Shown: one piece after another, positions 24,794-37,196 of the stretch
How the letters are laid out: each line of letters opens with the position of its first letter
Numbering within the stretch: the first letter of the stretch is position 1
From: Cryptomeria japonica
Taxonomy: Eukaryota > Streptophyta > Pinopsida > Cupressales > Cupressaceae
Length of the DNA stretch: 64,000 bases
Direction: 5' to 3'
Assembly (NCBI RefSeq): GCF_030272615.1
Contig: NC_081408.1
Coordinates: forward strand, 336,998,793 to 337,062,792
Translations under genes and position numbers: made by a program
Notes under the pieces: generated by a model
What the model saw: the letters and a program-made list of their open reading frames with translations, nothing else
What the model was told of the DNA's origin: nothing
Database searches by the model: none

Positions 24794-27277
24794 GGTGTTT
24801 TTGTGCAGTATTACATTGTTATTAGAGTGATACTTGGATGGTTCTCGGTAGCTGATATTTTGGACATCATTGTATTCTGATACATGTATTCTTTTTTATG
24901 CGATATATGACGAGACCTCATTTTTGTGGTGATGATATGATATGTATCCATGTGATGATATGTGCACTTTATGCAGGACGATGATATGAGTTATGCTTAG
25001 ATGCATGATATGGAGATGTTTTCTTTGTAGATGTACATGTTGATGATATGATTTCTATATGTATGATATTGATGATTTGCTAACATGTAGATACAGGTTA
25101 ATAGATGGATGATGCTTTTGTAATGATACTAATGTGATGAAATGATGATGATTTATGCTAAATGATGAGCTTAGATAATGAATAATGATATTTTAATAGA
25201 TAATATTGTACATGTTGAAATGATGAGATAATGATATGAATGACATGAGTAAACTATGCATTTTTTAGATGTACTAAAATGAAAATGTTGATAAAAATGT
25301 CTTGTGTGTTTTTAGATGAATGTACTAAATGGGTAACTGAATGCACGTAATGATGAAATAAATGCACTTATTAAATTAAATGAATGACTGAATGTATTTA
25401 ATGAATAAAATGCCACTAAATGTTTGAAGGAATGAAGGCACTGAATGCTTAAATCAATGAAATGATGTGAAATGCAATTTAACTGATAATTAATGCACTT
25501 AATGAATCTAAAATGAATGAAATGATTTGAAATGCAATTAAATGAATCTAAAATGAATGAAATGATTTGAAATGCAACTAAATGATAATAAATGCATTTA
25601 ATGAATAAATGCAACTAAATGTACTTAAATGAAGGAATGAATGCACTTAATGAATAAATGCACCTAATGCAAGTAAATGATAATGAATGAATGCACTTAA
25701 TGAATCTAAAATGAATGAAAATGATTTGAAATGCAATTAAATGATAATGAATGCACTTAAATGAAGGAATGAATGTACTTAATGAATAAATGCACCTAAT
25801 GATAATGAATGCATTTTCACGAGTTAATGAAGGAAACTAAATGATAATACCATTCCTACATGATATATGAATGTCAAGTTGATGAGAAAATGCATATATG
25901 GAATGGAGATGTGAGATGATGTATTTGAGAACTCCGTCGCGATTGTACCCAAGACAAATTTGAAAGACTTAGCTTTCTCATAGAAACCTGAATTAATTGC
26001 ATGTGAATGACAGATATGACCAATGAATGAGCAAATGGATGGGTGATATGCAACGGAATGTAATATAAACAAATGAGATGAAATGATGATCCATGGTTTA
26101 TTCACAGTGCTTAATTTTCATCGTCGAGCATGGTAGTTTTGATCTTGGCCGAGGTATCAGAAACCACGGTTGAGCATTTCACCTGTAAACAAACATCACA
26201 GATAAGGAGAATTCCCCTTCATTCTGATTCATGTACAAATGGTCAAGGTATACGCTCTAGTCAGTAAGCCATAGTGATCCATGACTATATTTTTGCATAG
26301 GATTACGTAGCTTAGTGATCTTCCCACATAGACACCATTAGTATATGCCCCAGAACTTCACTGGAACAATCCGCAAACAACAAACAAAGAAAAACATATC
26401 AAGAACCATCCCGGCTAGGCTAATCACTTGTGGATATCCTGGAGTAGCGTAGGAACCTGATATAAATAAACAAAAATTAAAAAAATCGACCAAGTACTTA
26501 TCAGCCAAACAGAATTTTCTTGTCAAAGAAAATGTTACCATGTCTTGTTTGTGAGGAAGGATGCATCCTTGTGAATATGGTTGTGTGCAGATGTTTTGAT
26601 TTGTTGGTTGATTTGATAGGTGGTCATCGTTTAAATAGCTCAAAATGTTGTTTTGTGTCTTTTGCAAAGTGTATGTACAAGGAATAATATACTTTGCAAT
26701 GTTTTTTGGATTGATTTTGGTGTTTTTGTCATGTTTTTGGATTTTTTGAATGTTGTAAATGTTTTTGGTATTATCTTTAGGACATTTTGCAAATGTTTTT
26801 TTGGATTTTGCTGAGATTTTATGAATGTTTTTGGCATTATTTTAAGACTTTTTTTTTGAATGAGCAACTTAATGAATCCCAAGCAATGGAGAATCCACTC
26901 CTATCAGTAGGTTTAAGAACATTTGCCCCCAGCTAGATGTCGGTGTGAAAGTGTGACACGGGACACATGAAGTAATAACCCTGATTGTAGATCAATAACA
27001 AGCCATGGTATAAATGATGGATGAATGGATGCAATGGATGTGATGGCAACAAGTTTGAAAGACAATGGAGCCATAGCCTTTATGAGTGGTGCATGTTAAC
27101 CAGGTTTTCACCACCGTACTTACCCAAGGCGCCACCGGAGTGGTTTTCACCGTTTGGATGAATGATTTTTCTTTACTATTTTCTTGATTGTTTTGTATTT
27201 TTGTATTTTGTTTAGGATTGTTTTTTGAATGTTTTTGGTATTTTCTGATACTGGATGAGCCTGATGCTCTGTACAGC
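24794..27277. other. Spacer between antisense PMD and integrase of element C
   Basis: No gene is supported. From about 25030 to 25860 the DNA is a degenerate array of AATGAATGCACTTAAATGA-like words. Around 26239-26360 a block is strongly shared with element A (44621-44755). Around 27103-27153 is the paired GTGAAAAC block shared by A, B and C. AT-rich words like GAATGTTTTTGG near 26700-26860 are a decayed relative of the minisatellite in element A. Confidence 0.6.
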
Positions 27278-28504
27278 TTATGTATGAAACCTTTTGAGAT
27301 GCATGTTTTTGATCGGATCTGCTAATGGTTCTCCATCTGAAGTTGCTAACTGATATGCCCCAGACCCAAAGACAACAGTGGTGACATATGGACCCAGCCA
27401 ATTGGATTCAAATTTGCCCTGGTGTTCTTTGTTTAGTTGATTTCGAGGATTCTCCCTGAGAACAAGATCTCCTACTTCAAATGTGTGAGGTTTGACCCTA
27501 TGATTGTAGTTTCTGCTCATGCGCTACTGATAGGCTTTTAGGTGATTGTAGGCAACTTGTCACTTTTCATCAACCGGTTCCAAGTCCTAAAGATGTGAGA
27601 CTCGGTATTCTTGATCATTTATTAGATTGTGCAAGGAGACCCATAGAGATGGTAATTCAACCTCAATAGGCAAGATGGCTTCTCCTCCATAAACTAGTGA
27701 GTAGGGGGTTGCGCTTGTAGGAGTTCAAATGCTAGTTCGATATGCTCATAGTGTTGGATTCAAACGAATGTGTCAATCACGGCCAGCATCATTGACTGTC
27801 TTTTCAAGGATCATCAATATATTCTTATTGGATGTTTTTGCTTGATCATTGCCTTCTAGGTAATATGGGGTGGAAAAATGGTGTTGGATATGAAACTTCT
27901 CACAGAGCTCACATACATCTTGATTTTTGAAAGGGAGTCTGTTATCTATGATGATGGACATGGGTACACCATCATTGCCTTGTGGGTAATATGGGGTGGA
28001 AAAATGGTGTTGGATATGAAACTTCTCACAGAGCCTACAGACATCTTGATTTTTGAAAGGGAGTTTGTTATCTATGATGATGGACATGGGTACACCATAC
28101 TAGCAAATGATGTAAATAAGGACAAATGAGGTGATCTGCTTGTCGATGACTTGGGTGAGTGGAACGACTTTGATCCACTTTGTGAGGTACTCTGTGGCGG
28201 TAATGATAAATTTATGACCATTGGATGAAGATGGATGGATTTTACCCACAAGGTCAAGTCCCCATTAGCAAAAAGGCCACGGTATTTTGATAGGTTGTAA
28301 TTCTTGTGCTAGGGCATGTATTAGACCTCCATGAACTTGGCACTTCTTGCACTTTCTGACAAAGTAGTAGGAGTCTTTTTTCATGGAGGGCCAATAGTAT
28401 CTGGTGCGCATGATTTTCTTTGCTAGTGAAGGACCACTTGAGTGAGCCCCACAAATTCCTTCATGTACCTCTTCCAAGGCTTTTGTTATCTCATCTTGTT
28501 CCAA
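27278..28504 (-). pseudogene. Integrase of element C
   Basis: Integrase joins the element cDNA into host DNA. Read on the minus strand, the N-terminal zinc-binding region is at 28504-28265 (HEGICGAHSSGPSLAKK, then FVRKCKKCQVHGG). The core follows with KFIITATEYLTKW and the second catalytic Asp in MSIIIDN. The region around that Asp is duplicated in tandem in frame: 27851-27976 and 27977-28102, 126 bp or 42 residues each. The place of the third catalytic residue reads AKTSNKN, a Lys where Glu is expected. The C-terminal domain at 27520-27278 (FEVGDLVLRENPRNQ, then GAYQLATSDGEPL) is well kept. No chromodomain follows, as expected for Tat/Ogre. Frameshifts separate the pieces. The enzyme cannot be active as encoded. 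Confidence 0.85.
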
Positions 28505-28531
28505 ACATCGAAGGAGAGTACCATCAAGACT

Positions 28532-29800
28532 TCATTTGTATAGGGTTTCGACAATGATGGTGTATCTAGAGGTTTGGTGGATAAAGGTTTTTTGTTGGTT
28601 GTTTGATTGGTTAGGGGGAAGTGTGTGGTCACATAGGTAAGTGAAAAACTCACTATACCATGGGGAGTCGAAACCGGTAAGGCGACATATCATTTCAGAT
28701 TCGTGGATATCATAAGCGGGGATCCAAAGTTGTTCTACCAAGAACTCATAGTGTGTCGAATTTTGTGGAAGATCCAGGAGAGATGCGATTGTAGCCATTG
28801 CGTCGGGAGCTCGATTATGATCTCTTGGTACTTGCTCAAATTCGATAGTTGTAAATGTTTCTTTGAAACTATCCACCATCGCTGTATGGCATGAGCTTAT
28901 CATCCTTTGTTTGGTATTCATCAGTGACTTGTCGGATGACCAGCTGGGAATCTCCATGTACTTGTAGCTCTTTTAGATTCCATTGTATGGCCTATCTGAA
29001 TCATGTGATCAAGGCCTCATATTATGCTATATTATTTGTGCATGGGAAAGTGAGTATGTAGGACTTCGGGATACTGTCACCTTGAGGTGTGATAAAAAGA
29101 ACACCTTCCCCCGAGCCATGTCTAGTGTATGAGCCATCAAAATATAGCTTCCAGGGTTGTGTAGTTGTGATCATGAAAATTTCCTCATTCGAAAAGCTGG
29201 AAATAAGAGGATGATCACCTTTGAGTGGTGCATCAGCCAATTGATCTGCAATAACATGTCCCTTGATATCTTTGTGGTCCACATACTCAATGTCAAATTC
29301 ACTAGGGATCATAACCCATTTGGCCAAGCGGCCTGTCAATGTTGCCTTATTGAGTAGGTACTTGAGTGGATCTATCTTGGCAATAAGTTGTACCTTATGC
29401 GTTAACATGTAGTGTCTTAATTTGGTGGCTGCCAAGATAACTTCGAGACAAGCTCACTCAATAGGTGTGTAATTGAGTTCATATCCTACCAGTGATCGAG
29501 AGATGTAGTAGACAACACATTCTTTTCCTTTCGCATTATGTTGTGCAAGCAATACTCCTACTGTTGTGGTTGTAGCTGAAATTTATAACAATAGAGATCT
29601 GCTTGGATCTGGTGGAATCAACAATGGTGTGTTCATTAGGTAGTCTTTAAGCATTTGGAATGCTTGCTGGCATTTTGAATCCCATTAAAAGAAGATAGTT
29701 TTATGTAACAGATGGGTGAATGGATGACATTTATCGGCCAATTGTGCAATGAACTGCCGAATGGATTGTAGCAGCCCTTGTAATGTCCTCAACTGACTGA
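28532..29800 (-). pseudogene. RNase H plus second archaeal-type RNase H of element C
   Basis: The first part (about 29800-29436, frames broken) is the Ty3 RNase H that trims the RNA strand during reverse transcription. The second part (29435-28532) is the extra archaeal-type RNase H of Tat/Ogre elements. It contains WKLYFDGSYTRHGSGEG with the first catalytic Asp, a segment ending TFPCTNNIA where the frame is lost, and the distal PRDHNRAPDAMATIASLLDL. Between them the connector reads SEFDIEYVDHKDIKGHVIAD. Compared with element A, the second RNase H is split at about 29020. Confidence 0.8.
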
Positions 29801-29804
29801 TATT

Positions 29805-31513
29805 CTATGGAGGTGGCATGTCCATGATTGCCTTGACTTTCGCAAGATCTACCTCGATATCTTTACTTGAGACAATGTATCCTAAGAGATTCCCAGAAGT
29901 TACTCCAAAGACACATTTCTTTGGATTGAGACGGACGTGGTATTGTTCTAATTTGTTGAAACTTTTATCCAGTCTTGGAAGATGATATTTTCTTGTTAAT
30001 GATTTAGCTAGTAAATCATCCACATAATCTTTCATTATTGTGTGCATCATGTCGTGGAAGATGGTAGTCATGGCTCTTTGATATGTTGCCCCTGCATTCT
30101 TTAGACCAATGGCATTGCATTCCAACAGTATGTTCCCCATGGACATGTGAAAGTAGTTTTGTGTTGATCTTCTGGAGAAAATTTAATCTGGTTGTATCCT
30201 GAAAAGCCATCCATAAGAGAAAGCATCGCATGACTTATTGTTAGATCGACAATCATGTCAATATTTGGTAAGGGGAAGTCATCTTTAGGACATGCTTTGT
30301 TTAAATCTCTAAAATCCATATAGATACGGATGCCTCCATTTGGTTTACCAACAGGTACAATATTGGAGATCCACTCTACATAATCAATTGGTCTGATGAA
30401 ACCAGCATCCAAGAGCTTTTTAAGTTCAGCCTTGACAAGAACGGCAATATGTGGGTGCATCTTTCTGAGCTTTTGTTTGACAGGTTTAGCTCCTTCTACT
30501 ACAATTAGGTGATGCATGACCAAATTTGGATCTAAGTCAGGCATGTTTGCATAAGACCATGCAAAGTTGATTTGGCGCTTCTGGAAGAATTCCACAAATT
30601 TTGGTTGTTCTTCAGGATTAATAGAGATGCCAAATGTATTTGGTGAGGAGTCTCAAGGGTCCCCACATTAAATTCTTTTGTTTCTTCTATTAGGATGGTT
30701 GATCTCTCCTAATTCATACTAAAGGAGAGGATGTCAAACCTTTCATCCTCGAGCGCCTCAGAGAGGTTTTCACCTTTGGATACGCTCTTTGTTTTAACTC
30801 TTTTGCGATCAAAAAATGTCACCATGTGGTTTTCACTAGAAGATCCATGCTTTATTGTAATATTTTTGAAGCTGAAAGAAAGGTTTGGCATCCGCCCCAA
30901 AGTGTGTTGCGTTGTTAAGTTTAATGGAAAACCCATCTTTATGATCTATGCTTGGTATGTTATCCCGTAATTCTAGAAAGTCTATGAGTGCCTCATCGTT
31001 TTGGAAATGGTCAAGGCATGAGGGATTTGGCTGGTTCCATTCAATGAGTTTGAAATGAATGATAGGAATTACTTCATTGATTAAGTTGATTTCGTAGGAG
31101 ACATCAGTGAGGGTTAATATGGAGTCATGAAGTTCGTCGATGGTACTCTCCTTGTCAAATTCGGGTGCAGGATTTGGCGTAGAGCCTGTGGAAGTTTCTT
31201 CTAGCTCAGGAACCCAAAAAAATTTAATCCATGCTTCTCCATAAACTGGTATATCCTTATGAGGTGGAGGAGGTGAGGTTTCTTCCTCGTTTGAAGTATT
31301 TAAATGCACTGAATCCCATTCCCACTCATGTGAGTCTATCTCAGAATCACTCTCTAGCATTTGATTACTGTACCAAGTTGGGATGTCTTTTAAATTGAAT
31401 AGTGCATTAGTTACTAGCTTATGTATTTTTAGAGGTGGGTTTGCTGGTGCTACTAGTGTTGTTGGTGATGCTGGTAGGATTGCTGGTGCTGCAGATATAG
31501 TCAAGGATTGCAT
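29805..31513 (-). pseudogene. Linker and reverse transcriptase of element C
   Basis: This is the enzyme that copies element RNA into DNA. The linker (31513 to about 30600) is Pro- and Asp-rich and has no known domain. RT begins near 30595 (FFQKRQINFAWSYANMPDLD). Motifs in order are IRPIDYVEWISNIVPVGKPN, MDFRDLNKACPKDDFPLPNI, LSLMDGFSGYNQI and FTCPWGTYCWNAM. The catalytic YVDD is intact, followed by LLAKSLTRK, then LGYIVSSKDIEVD. Frameshifts fall at about 30140 and 30840. In element A the same region is a single open frame, which confirms the join order. Confidence 0.88.
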
Positions 31514-31528
31514 CCTTGGGGTAATTGG

Positions 31529-32758
31529 CTAAAACGCAGGTTTGTTGGGTTTTCCTTTGAATCGAAGCGTAGGAACATATTCTCTTTGAAAACCTACTCC
31601 AATTTTATCTCTTGGTTTCAACTCAGGTTGTAAGGGCTCTTGTCGTCCTTGCTTGCAAGGTCCCAAAGCACTATGACCACCATAGACCATTTTTTGCATT
31701 ATAGTGAATCCTTTGCCATATTTGTCAGTGGGGAGCTTAGCCTTCAGGCTTTCTTTGTTGAGAGGGTTTGTGTAGATCCATTCTTCCAGATCTTCATCCA
31801 TGGTTTCCTCCTCTTGACTTTTACCAGGGGTGAATTGTACCAAATTGTAAGTTCTTTTGGCCAGCAATGATTGAAGTAAACCTTGAGGTTTTCCATGAGT
31901 CTTAGGGGATGTGAGTAACTGCCCAACACAAAAGAGTTGACTAAGATTATATTCATCGGGACCTTCCTCGACCATTTTATTTTTTAATTTATCTTGTTTT
32001 GGTGTAGGGGTTGTTAAGCTAGAAAGAGAGGCCAGATTAACATATGATGAGAGAGGGATAGCTTCCCTGTTGTTAGGTATGGTGATCTCTGGCTGATGGT
32101 GAATATTATTACAATATGAAAATGGATTAGCATCACCGAGGATTGTAATTTCTACCCCATTATGTGGAAACTTGATACATTGGTGATAGGTAGATGGGGT
32201 TGCTTGCATGGCATGTATCCAAGGTGTCCCTAACAAAATATTGTATGGAAAAGGAAGGTCTATAACCTGGCAAACTATATGCTTCACCACTAGCCCAACC
32301 CTGATGGGTAATATAACAGCTCCTTTGGAAGAACGTTCTACATCATCATATGCTTTGATGGTTATTTTCTTATTGACATGTACTAATTTTGTTGCATAAC
32401 CCAATGTTGTGACTAACTACAAGGTGCATATGTTTAAGTTGGCTCCATTGTCAATCAAGACTCGCGTGATTCTATGTTGGTTTACGAACCCTTCAATATG
32501 GAGGGAGGCATTATGGGGTTGTTGGAAGGATGTGTTGTCACTTTCGGTAAAAGTTAGATATGGTGATGACTTTAGACTACCAACCATGGCTTGAAACTGA
32601 TCTATTTTGAGGTTGGCGGGGACTGACGCTTCTTGGAGAGCTTGGTCCAAGATTGTTTTATGTGAGGGGGATAAGCGTAAAAGCTCTAATATGGAGATGA
32701 GGGCTGGCATCTTATCCAATTTCTCTACAAGATTATATTGTTTGGGGAGGGGTTTCAT
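31529..32758 (-). pseudogene. Protease and G-patch-like region of element C
   Basis: The aspartic protease matures gag-pol. The active-site loop reads VLIDNGANLNICTL in the 32758-32417 piece, then a TAG stop interrupts where element A has CAG. The flap and C-terminal part follow: KITIKAYDDVERSSKGAV, then PYNILLGTPWIHAMQ and YHQCIKFPHNGVEI. Further on, YGKGFTIMQKMVYGGHSALG with CKQG behind it resembles a G-patch, a glycine-rich nucleic-acid-binding motif known from some retroelement proteases. The active site has D-N-G where many relatives have D-S/T-G. Element A has the same D-N-G, so it is a family feature. Confidence 0.82.
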
Positions 32759-32761
32759 TCC

Positions 32762-34485
32762 TTATGGTGTCACTCTAATAGTAATCTTCCTACGACGCGT
32801 AACAATGTTGCATGTAGGATTTTGATCTTTTATGGTAAGAGTTGCAACTTGTTCATCTGCATCATAAAGGTGATTCATAGTATAATTGTATGTGGCTTGT
32901 GTGTAATTGGTTGTGGTACCTGTGTTTCTCCCTAAAGTGGAAGGACCCCTTTGATCATGTGATGGAAGTGGATTCTTGAACATTAAGTGATCATCATTAG
33001 ATTTTTTTGGGTCATGTCCCTCAATTTCGATTTCTCCTCTATCAATAAGATCCTGAACAAGATCTTTTAGCCAATGGCAATTGCTTATTTTATGCCCTCT
33101 TCCTTGGTGAAATTCACAATGTTTGTGATCTCACCACCATGGAGGCTTGACTTTCATAATTGGATGTTTTTGGTAAGGTCACAAGATTGGAGGATATTAA
33201 TTGGCATAAGATTGTTTTGATAGATTCCCCTAAGGGTGTATATGTGTGTTTTGGCTTGTAATTTTGTTGCTTTTGTTTTGGTTCCTCTTGTTGTGTATTG
33301 CGGCCTTGATTTTGTGGATTATTGATGGTATTGTTAGCAGGGATATTTTTTCCTGCAAACCTAACCACAGGTTGTGCAATTTTCACTGTTCTTGCGTCCA
33401 CTATCCCATCATTAACAACATTCTTTCTCTTGTTCCAAAGTTTTGGTTTGTCGCTATTATAGTGTGAACGAGGACCATCTTTATTTTCATTATAAATTTT
33501 GATAAGTCCCTTTTTTATGAGGGCTCTATCACATTTGAGCCCTTGAGTTATCATTTCTTCAAAGGATTTTGTGCCCTTCATGTCCAAATGAAATTCCATT
33601 TCATCATTTAAGTTGGAAATGAAAATTTCCAGTAATTCTTGCTCAGGTAGATGAAGAGAGCATTTGCTAGCCAGTTGTCTCCACTGTTGTAGGAAATTTC
33701 AAAACAAATCCCTTGGTTTTTGTTTTGTGTTGCACAAATCGGCCATGGTGACGTCACGTTCTATGTTGTGTGCATAATGAGCAATAAATTTTTGGACCAG
33801 TTCTTCAGAAGTTCTAATACCACCTGGCAGCTGTGAAAACCATTGTGTGGTTTTGCCTCCCAAACTTTGAGGAAAAAGGCGCATCAGATATGTGTCCTCA
33901 TAGGCCACCTCTAAGCAAGCTGAGTGAAGGATCTCCTTTGCCTCTATATTTTTCAAATTTGGATGTTTCAAACCCTCGTGGAAAAGGTGACATAAGCATG
34001 TTCCTATCAAATGGATAAGGACAAATGTCGTTAAGTGAAAATAAATTGGTCTTCACACCACTATTCAGTTGTTGGGCGAGATTTTCTACTTGTTGCCTCA
34101 ACATGTCTATTTCTGAAGGAGGAGGAGGTGGAGGATGCCCTTGATGATTAGGGTCATAGTGGAAGTAATCTCTACCTCCTCCACCATCATGATGGCTATG
34201 TTTCTCAGATGTTTTTCGTAATTGTGATGTATCAAAATTGGAGGGAAGTTTGGCACCCTCTTGAGCGAGTTTCAAAAAATGAGCATTGGCATTGTTTCTA
34301 AGAATTTCATCAAAGAGTCTATTGAATTTTGGATTATGTTGTGCTCTTTCTATATCTTCTGGAGTTGGAGTGTTGGGTTCTTCATCATTAGTGCCCCCTC
34401 CAAAGGCCTCATGAAATTCATTGAGGTTTTCTTCCTCCTCTTCAATTTCTGGTTGTCGATTTCTCATTGATCTTGTTTGAGCCAC
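32762..34485 (-). pseudogene. gag of element C
   Basis: This encoded the capsid and nucleocapsid. The start Met at 34485 gives MAQTRSMRNRQPEIEEEEEN, an acidic, probably disordered N terminus with a Pro run (HPPPPPPSEID). The capsid core has NDICPYPFDRNMLMSPFPRG, FEKYRGKGDP, ACLEVAYEDTYLMRLFPQSL and TTQWFSQLPGG. A frameshift lies near 33950 and stops near 33700. The second half (33599-33114) has ITQGLKCDRALIKKGLIKIY. The zinc-knuckle-like motif CEFHQGRGHKISNCHWLK is near 33120-33060. It uses the Cys-x2-His spacing that elements A and B share. The gene lies 2.7 kb from the primer site. Confidence 0.85.
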
Positions 34486-37180
34486 GTTTTAAAAGTTGAT
34501 GTTTGTAAAAATGACTATGAGGTGGTGGTGAAATGTTTGATGGAAGACATTTTTTTGTGAAATGTTTGGTGGAAGATAGATCTCCAATACTGAAGGTTTG
34601 ATGTCAACAAAGTTCTTTGTGAATTGCTTTTGTGTTTTTCAACAATTTGATGCGATGAGGTATAGCAAGGTTTGAGATATGTTACAATCTATGCTACCTA
34701 GTAATGAGAATATGCACTCATAAACTAGTTTTAACCTATCTAGATGTGTAGAAATGCCTCTTAGGATGATTGATCCTAGATGTAGAGACACCCTAAAAAT
34801 GATTTGTTGGTTTGTTTAAGCAATATCTAAAAGGACTAAGGACAAGACCTCTTTGTGTTGAGAGTTGAGCGAATTTCTTAAGTTTTGGATTTGAAAGTGG
34901 ATAGGATGTGTGTCTCAATAAAAGATTTATGTTATGAAGGGGGTTTCTATTTCTTCCTCTCTTACAAAGGTTGGTGGTTCCTCTTGAGCTTCGTTGTATG
35001 TGATACAAATTTTAGGAAAGAAAGTAGGATTGATCTCGCCCCCTTTGTTCTTGTGATAATCAAAAGCTCTATACTGAGTAAAATCTCTATTGCTTAAAGG
35101 CTCTTTGTCAAATTTGTTGGATTTTCCCTAAAGGTACAAGCGCATATGAAGCAAGAATACTCTATGTGAGAGAAAGAGTTGTCTATTGATATAGAAAATT
35201 TTCCTTTTCTTGATAAGACCCCTTGAACCAAGTTGTCTCTTCTTCAATTTGGTCTTTTGATGAAGATTTCTTTTTCGCAAGATATGAGTGATGGTCATAC
35301 AAACTGATATTTTGTTCAACTTGTTGATGTTGTTTTATCAATGTTGATGTAGATTTGTTGGATGGATACTTTGTTTCAATTATTTTAAATCCTTTGATAA
35401 GAAACCACGGCAAGCACACAAGCATATAATCTTGCACCCTTTTCAATAAAGGCACAATAGGTGTGGGTCTAAATCAACCCAATCATGAACTTTTTGACCC
35501 TTTATAAATGTATGTATGTTCCCAAGGCCTAAAGTCGACCCAAATTTTTACTGGTCTGAAACAAGATGAAGACAACTCAAACACTTTTTATCCCTAAGGT
35601 CATGGCCAGTTGCGATATTTTTAGCCCACATCTTGATATTTCTTCGACTTTGGTACTACATACCTTATGTATCCCACCGTGGCAGGTAAGGATGTGATAT
35701 ACTAAGTCTTGCGCGAGCATAACAGATAGATGATCCCTATGATGAGGGAGTCACCACTTTCATCAAGCTACAAGTAGCCTTTCAAAAATCTTTGTTTCCA
35801 CTCAAGGAAATATGTAGTGAGTATCTTGGGAGCAAAACCATCTATGCTCTTGCACTGAACTTTTCACAAATATCCTCAATCAATATAATGGGTGGGCTTA
35901 TAAAATAAGAGGTGTCTAGTAATGTTCGATGTCTTTGGACATAAGTTCATTCTGCAGTTTCTCACATAAGAGCCTTGTAACTCACGGTGGGGCCCATATG
36001 TCCTTTCAGCAAGTTACACTATAGGAACAGCTACACCCAAGGCTACAGCTTTCGCTCTCGCCTGATTTCTATAGTGGCTTGAACGATTTACCGTGCAAGG
36101 TCTTTCCCAAGAGTGATGTGTCTCTTGGCAGGTATCTCTTAAAAATAGAAAATTTAGAGCATTACTAACACTTTTCTCTTGCACCTAGGACCACGAGAGC
36201 CAAGGGAGAGGATAGTGTGTGTTATAATTGAGACCATTCTACATATTTGCACAAGTGTGCCAAACACAAAAGACACTGGTTCTTTTTAACATTTTATTGA
36301 AATGTGATCTTTTTGCTACTTGGAGATATTGCTCCAACAGACATGGTGTTCTTTTTATCTACAAAGCAATTTTTTTTCTAACTAGGAAAGTGAAATCTTG
36401 GTCAACAAAATGAAAGCACGTTTGAAAGTAAATCATTTTTTTGTAAGTAAATGGACAAGTTGTTTGTTTGTTTTATAGCCCAAATTTGAAGTGTGAATTT
36501 GCAAAAAGAAATATTAAGTTTGTTGTAAATTTTAGCTTTTGCAAATGATGTTCTTTTTAAGCCCAAATGACAAGTTTTGATTTGTTTTAAAGCACCAAAA
36601 ACTAAAATGTGAATTTATTTTTACCGAAAAAGTGGAAATATGAATTTATTTTTACCAATTTTAGGAAAGAGGTTAAAACGAAATCAAAATCCTAAATTAA
36701 GCTCCTTCACCCTGCAATAAATTGTTAAAAACCTGCAAATAAAGAAGTTAGTAAAATTTAAAACCTGATGTGGGCTTCCACAAGAGTAAATTCATTTTTT
36801 CGGTTACAATTTTGAGCTCTCTGGAACAAAAGCGCTAATCTGTGAGAACACAGAAGCGCTACTTCGTACAACAGCGCCAAAGTACTCACAGAAGCACAAC
36901 ACTATTATTAATAGCGCCAAACTATTGACAAAAGTGTTATATTAAAAAGCTAGACAGAATTAAAAACTGATAAACAGAGAGAGAAAAAGCACTATATCAA
37001 TACAAAAGCGCTAATTGATGTGCAAAAGTGCTAAAACTCTAACTAAAGCACTAAAACTCTTCTGACAAGGGTGTCAAAACATGGAACAAAGGCACTAAAG
37101 CGCAACCTGTGTGTGAACATTCAAGAAAATCATTAAAAAAGTTAGAATCAGGATCAGAAGCTTGCGTGTTCGGTTCATGT
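34486..37180 (-). other. Long leader of element C
   Basis: No gene is seen between the primer site and gag. Ogre elements often have an extra ORF here, but I find no open frame with a domain. The upstream end (36830-37110) carries AGCGCT-type short repeats. The rest is AT-rich unique sequence. Confidence 0.55.
36830..37110 (-). repeat. AGCGCT-centred short repeats in the leader of element C
   Basis: Words such as ACAAAAGCGCTAAT, CAGAAGCGCTAC and AAAAGTGCTAAAACTC recur every 15-35 bases. They are the reverse complement of the repeat words in the antisense PMD intron at 22325-22600. One element therefore carries inverted clusters near both ends. Confidence 0.75.
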
Positions 37181-37194
37181 TAGGTTCACCAAAT
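37177..37194 (-). promoter_or_regulatory. Probable primer-binding site of element C
   Basis: On the minus strand the LTR ends GACGTGCATAA, and TTTGGTGAACCTAACATG follows. The position and the leading TTTGG fit the Tat-group primer sites, which usually begin TTTGGCG. The rest matches poorly, so either the site has decayed or an unusual tRNA is used. Confidence 0.5.
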
Positions 37195-37196
37195 TA

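Noticed and set aside
27878-28129. Plus-strand frame with a repeated MVLDMKLLTE segment
   Set aside because: It is the complement of the duplicated integrase segment. The real coding is on the minus strand.
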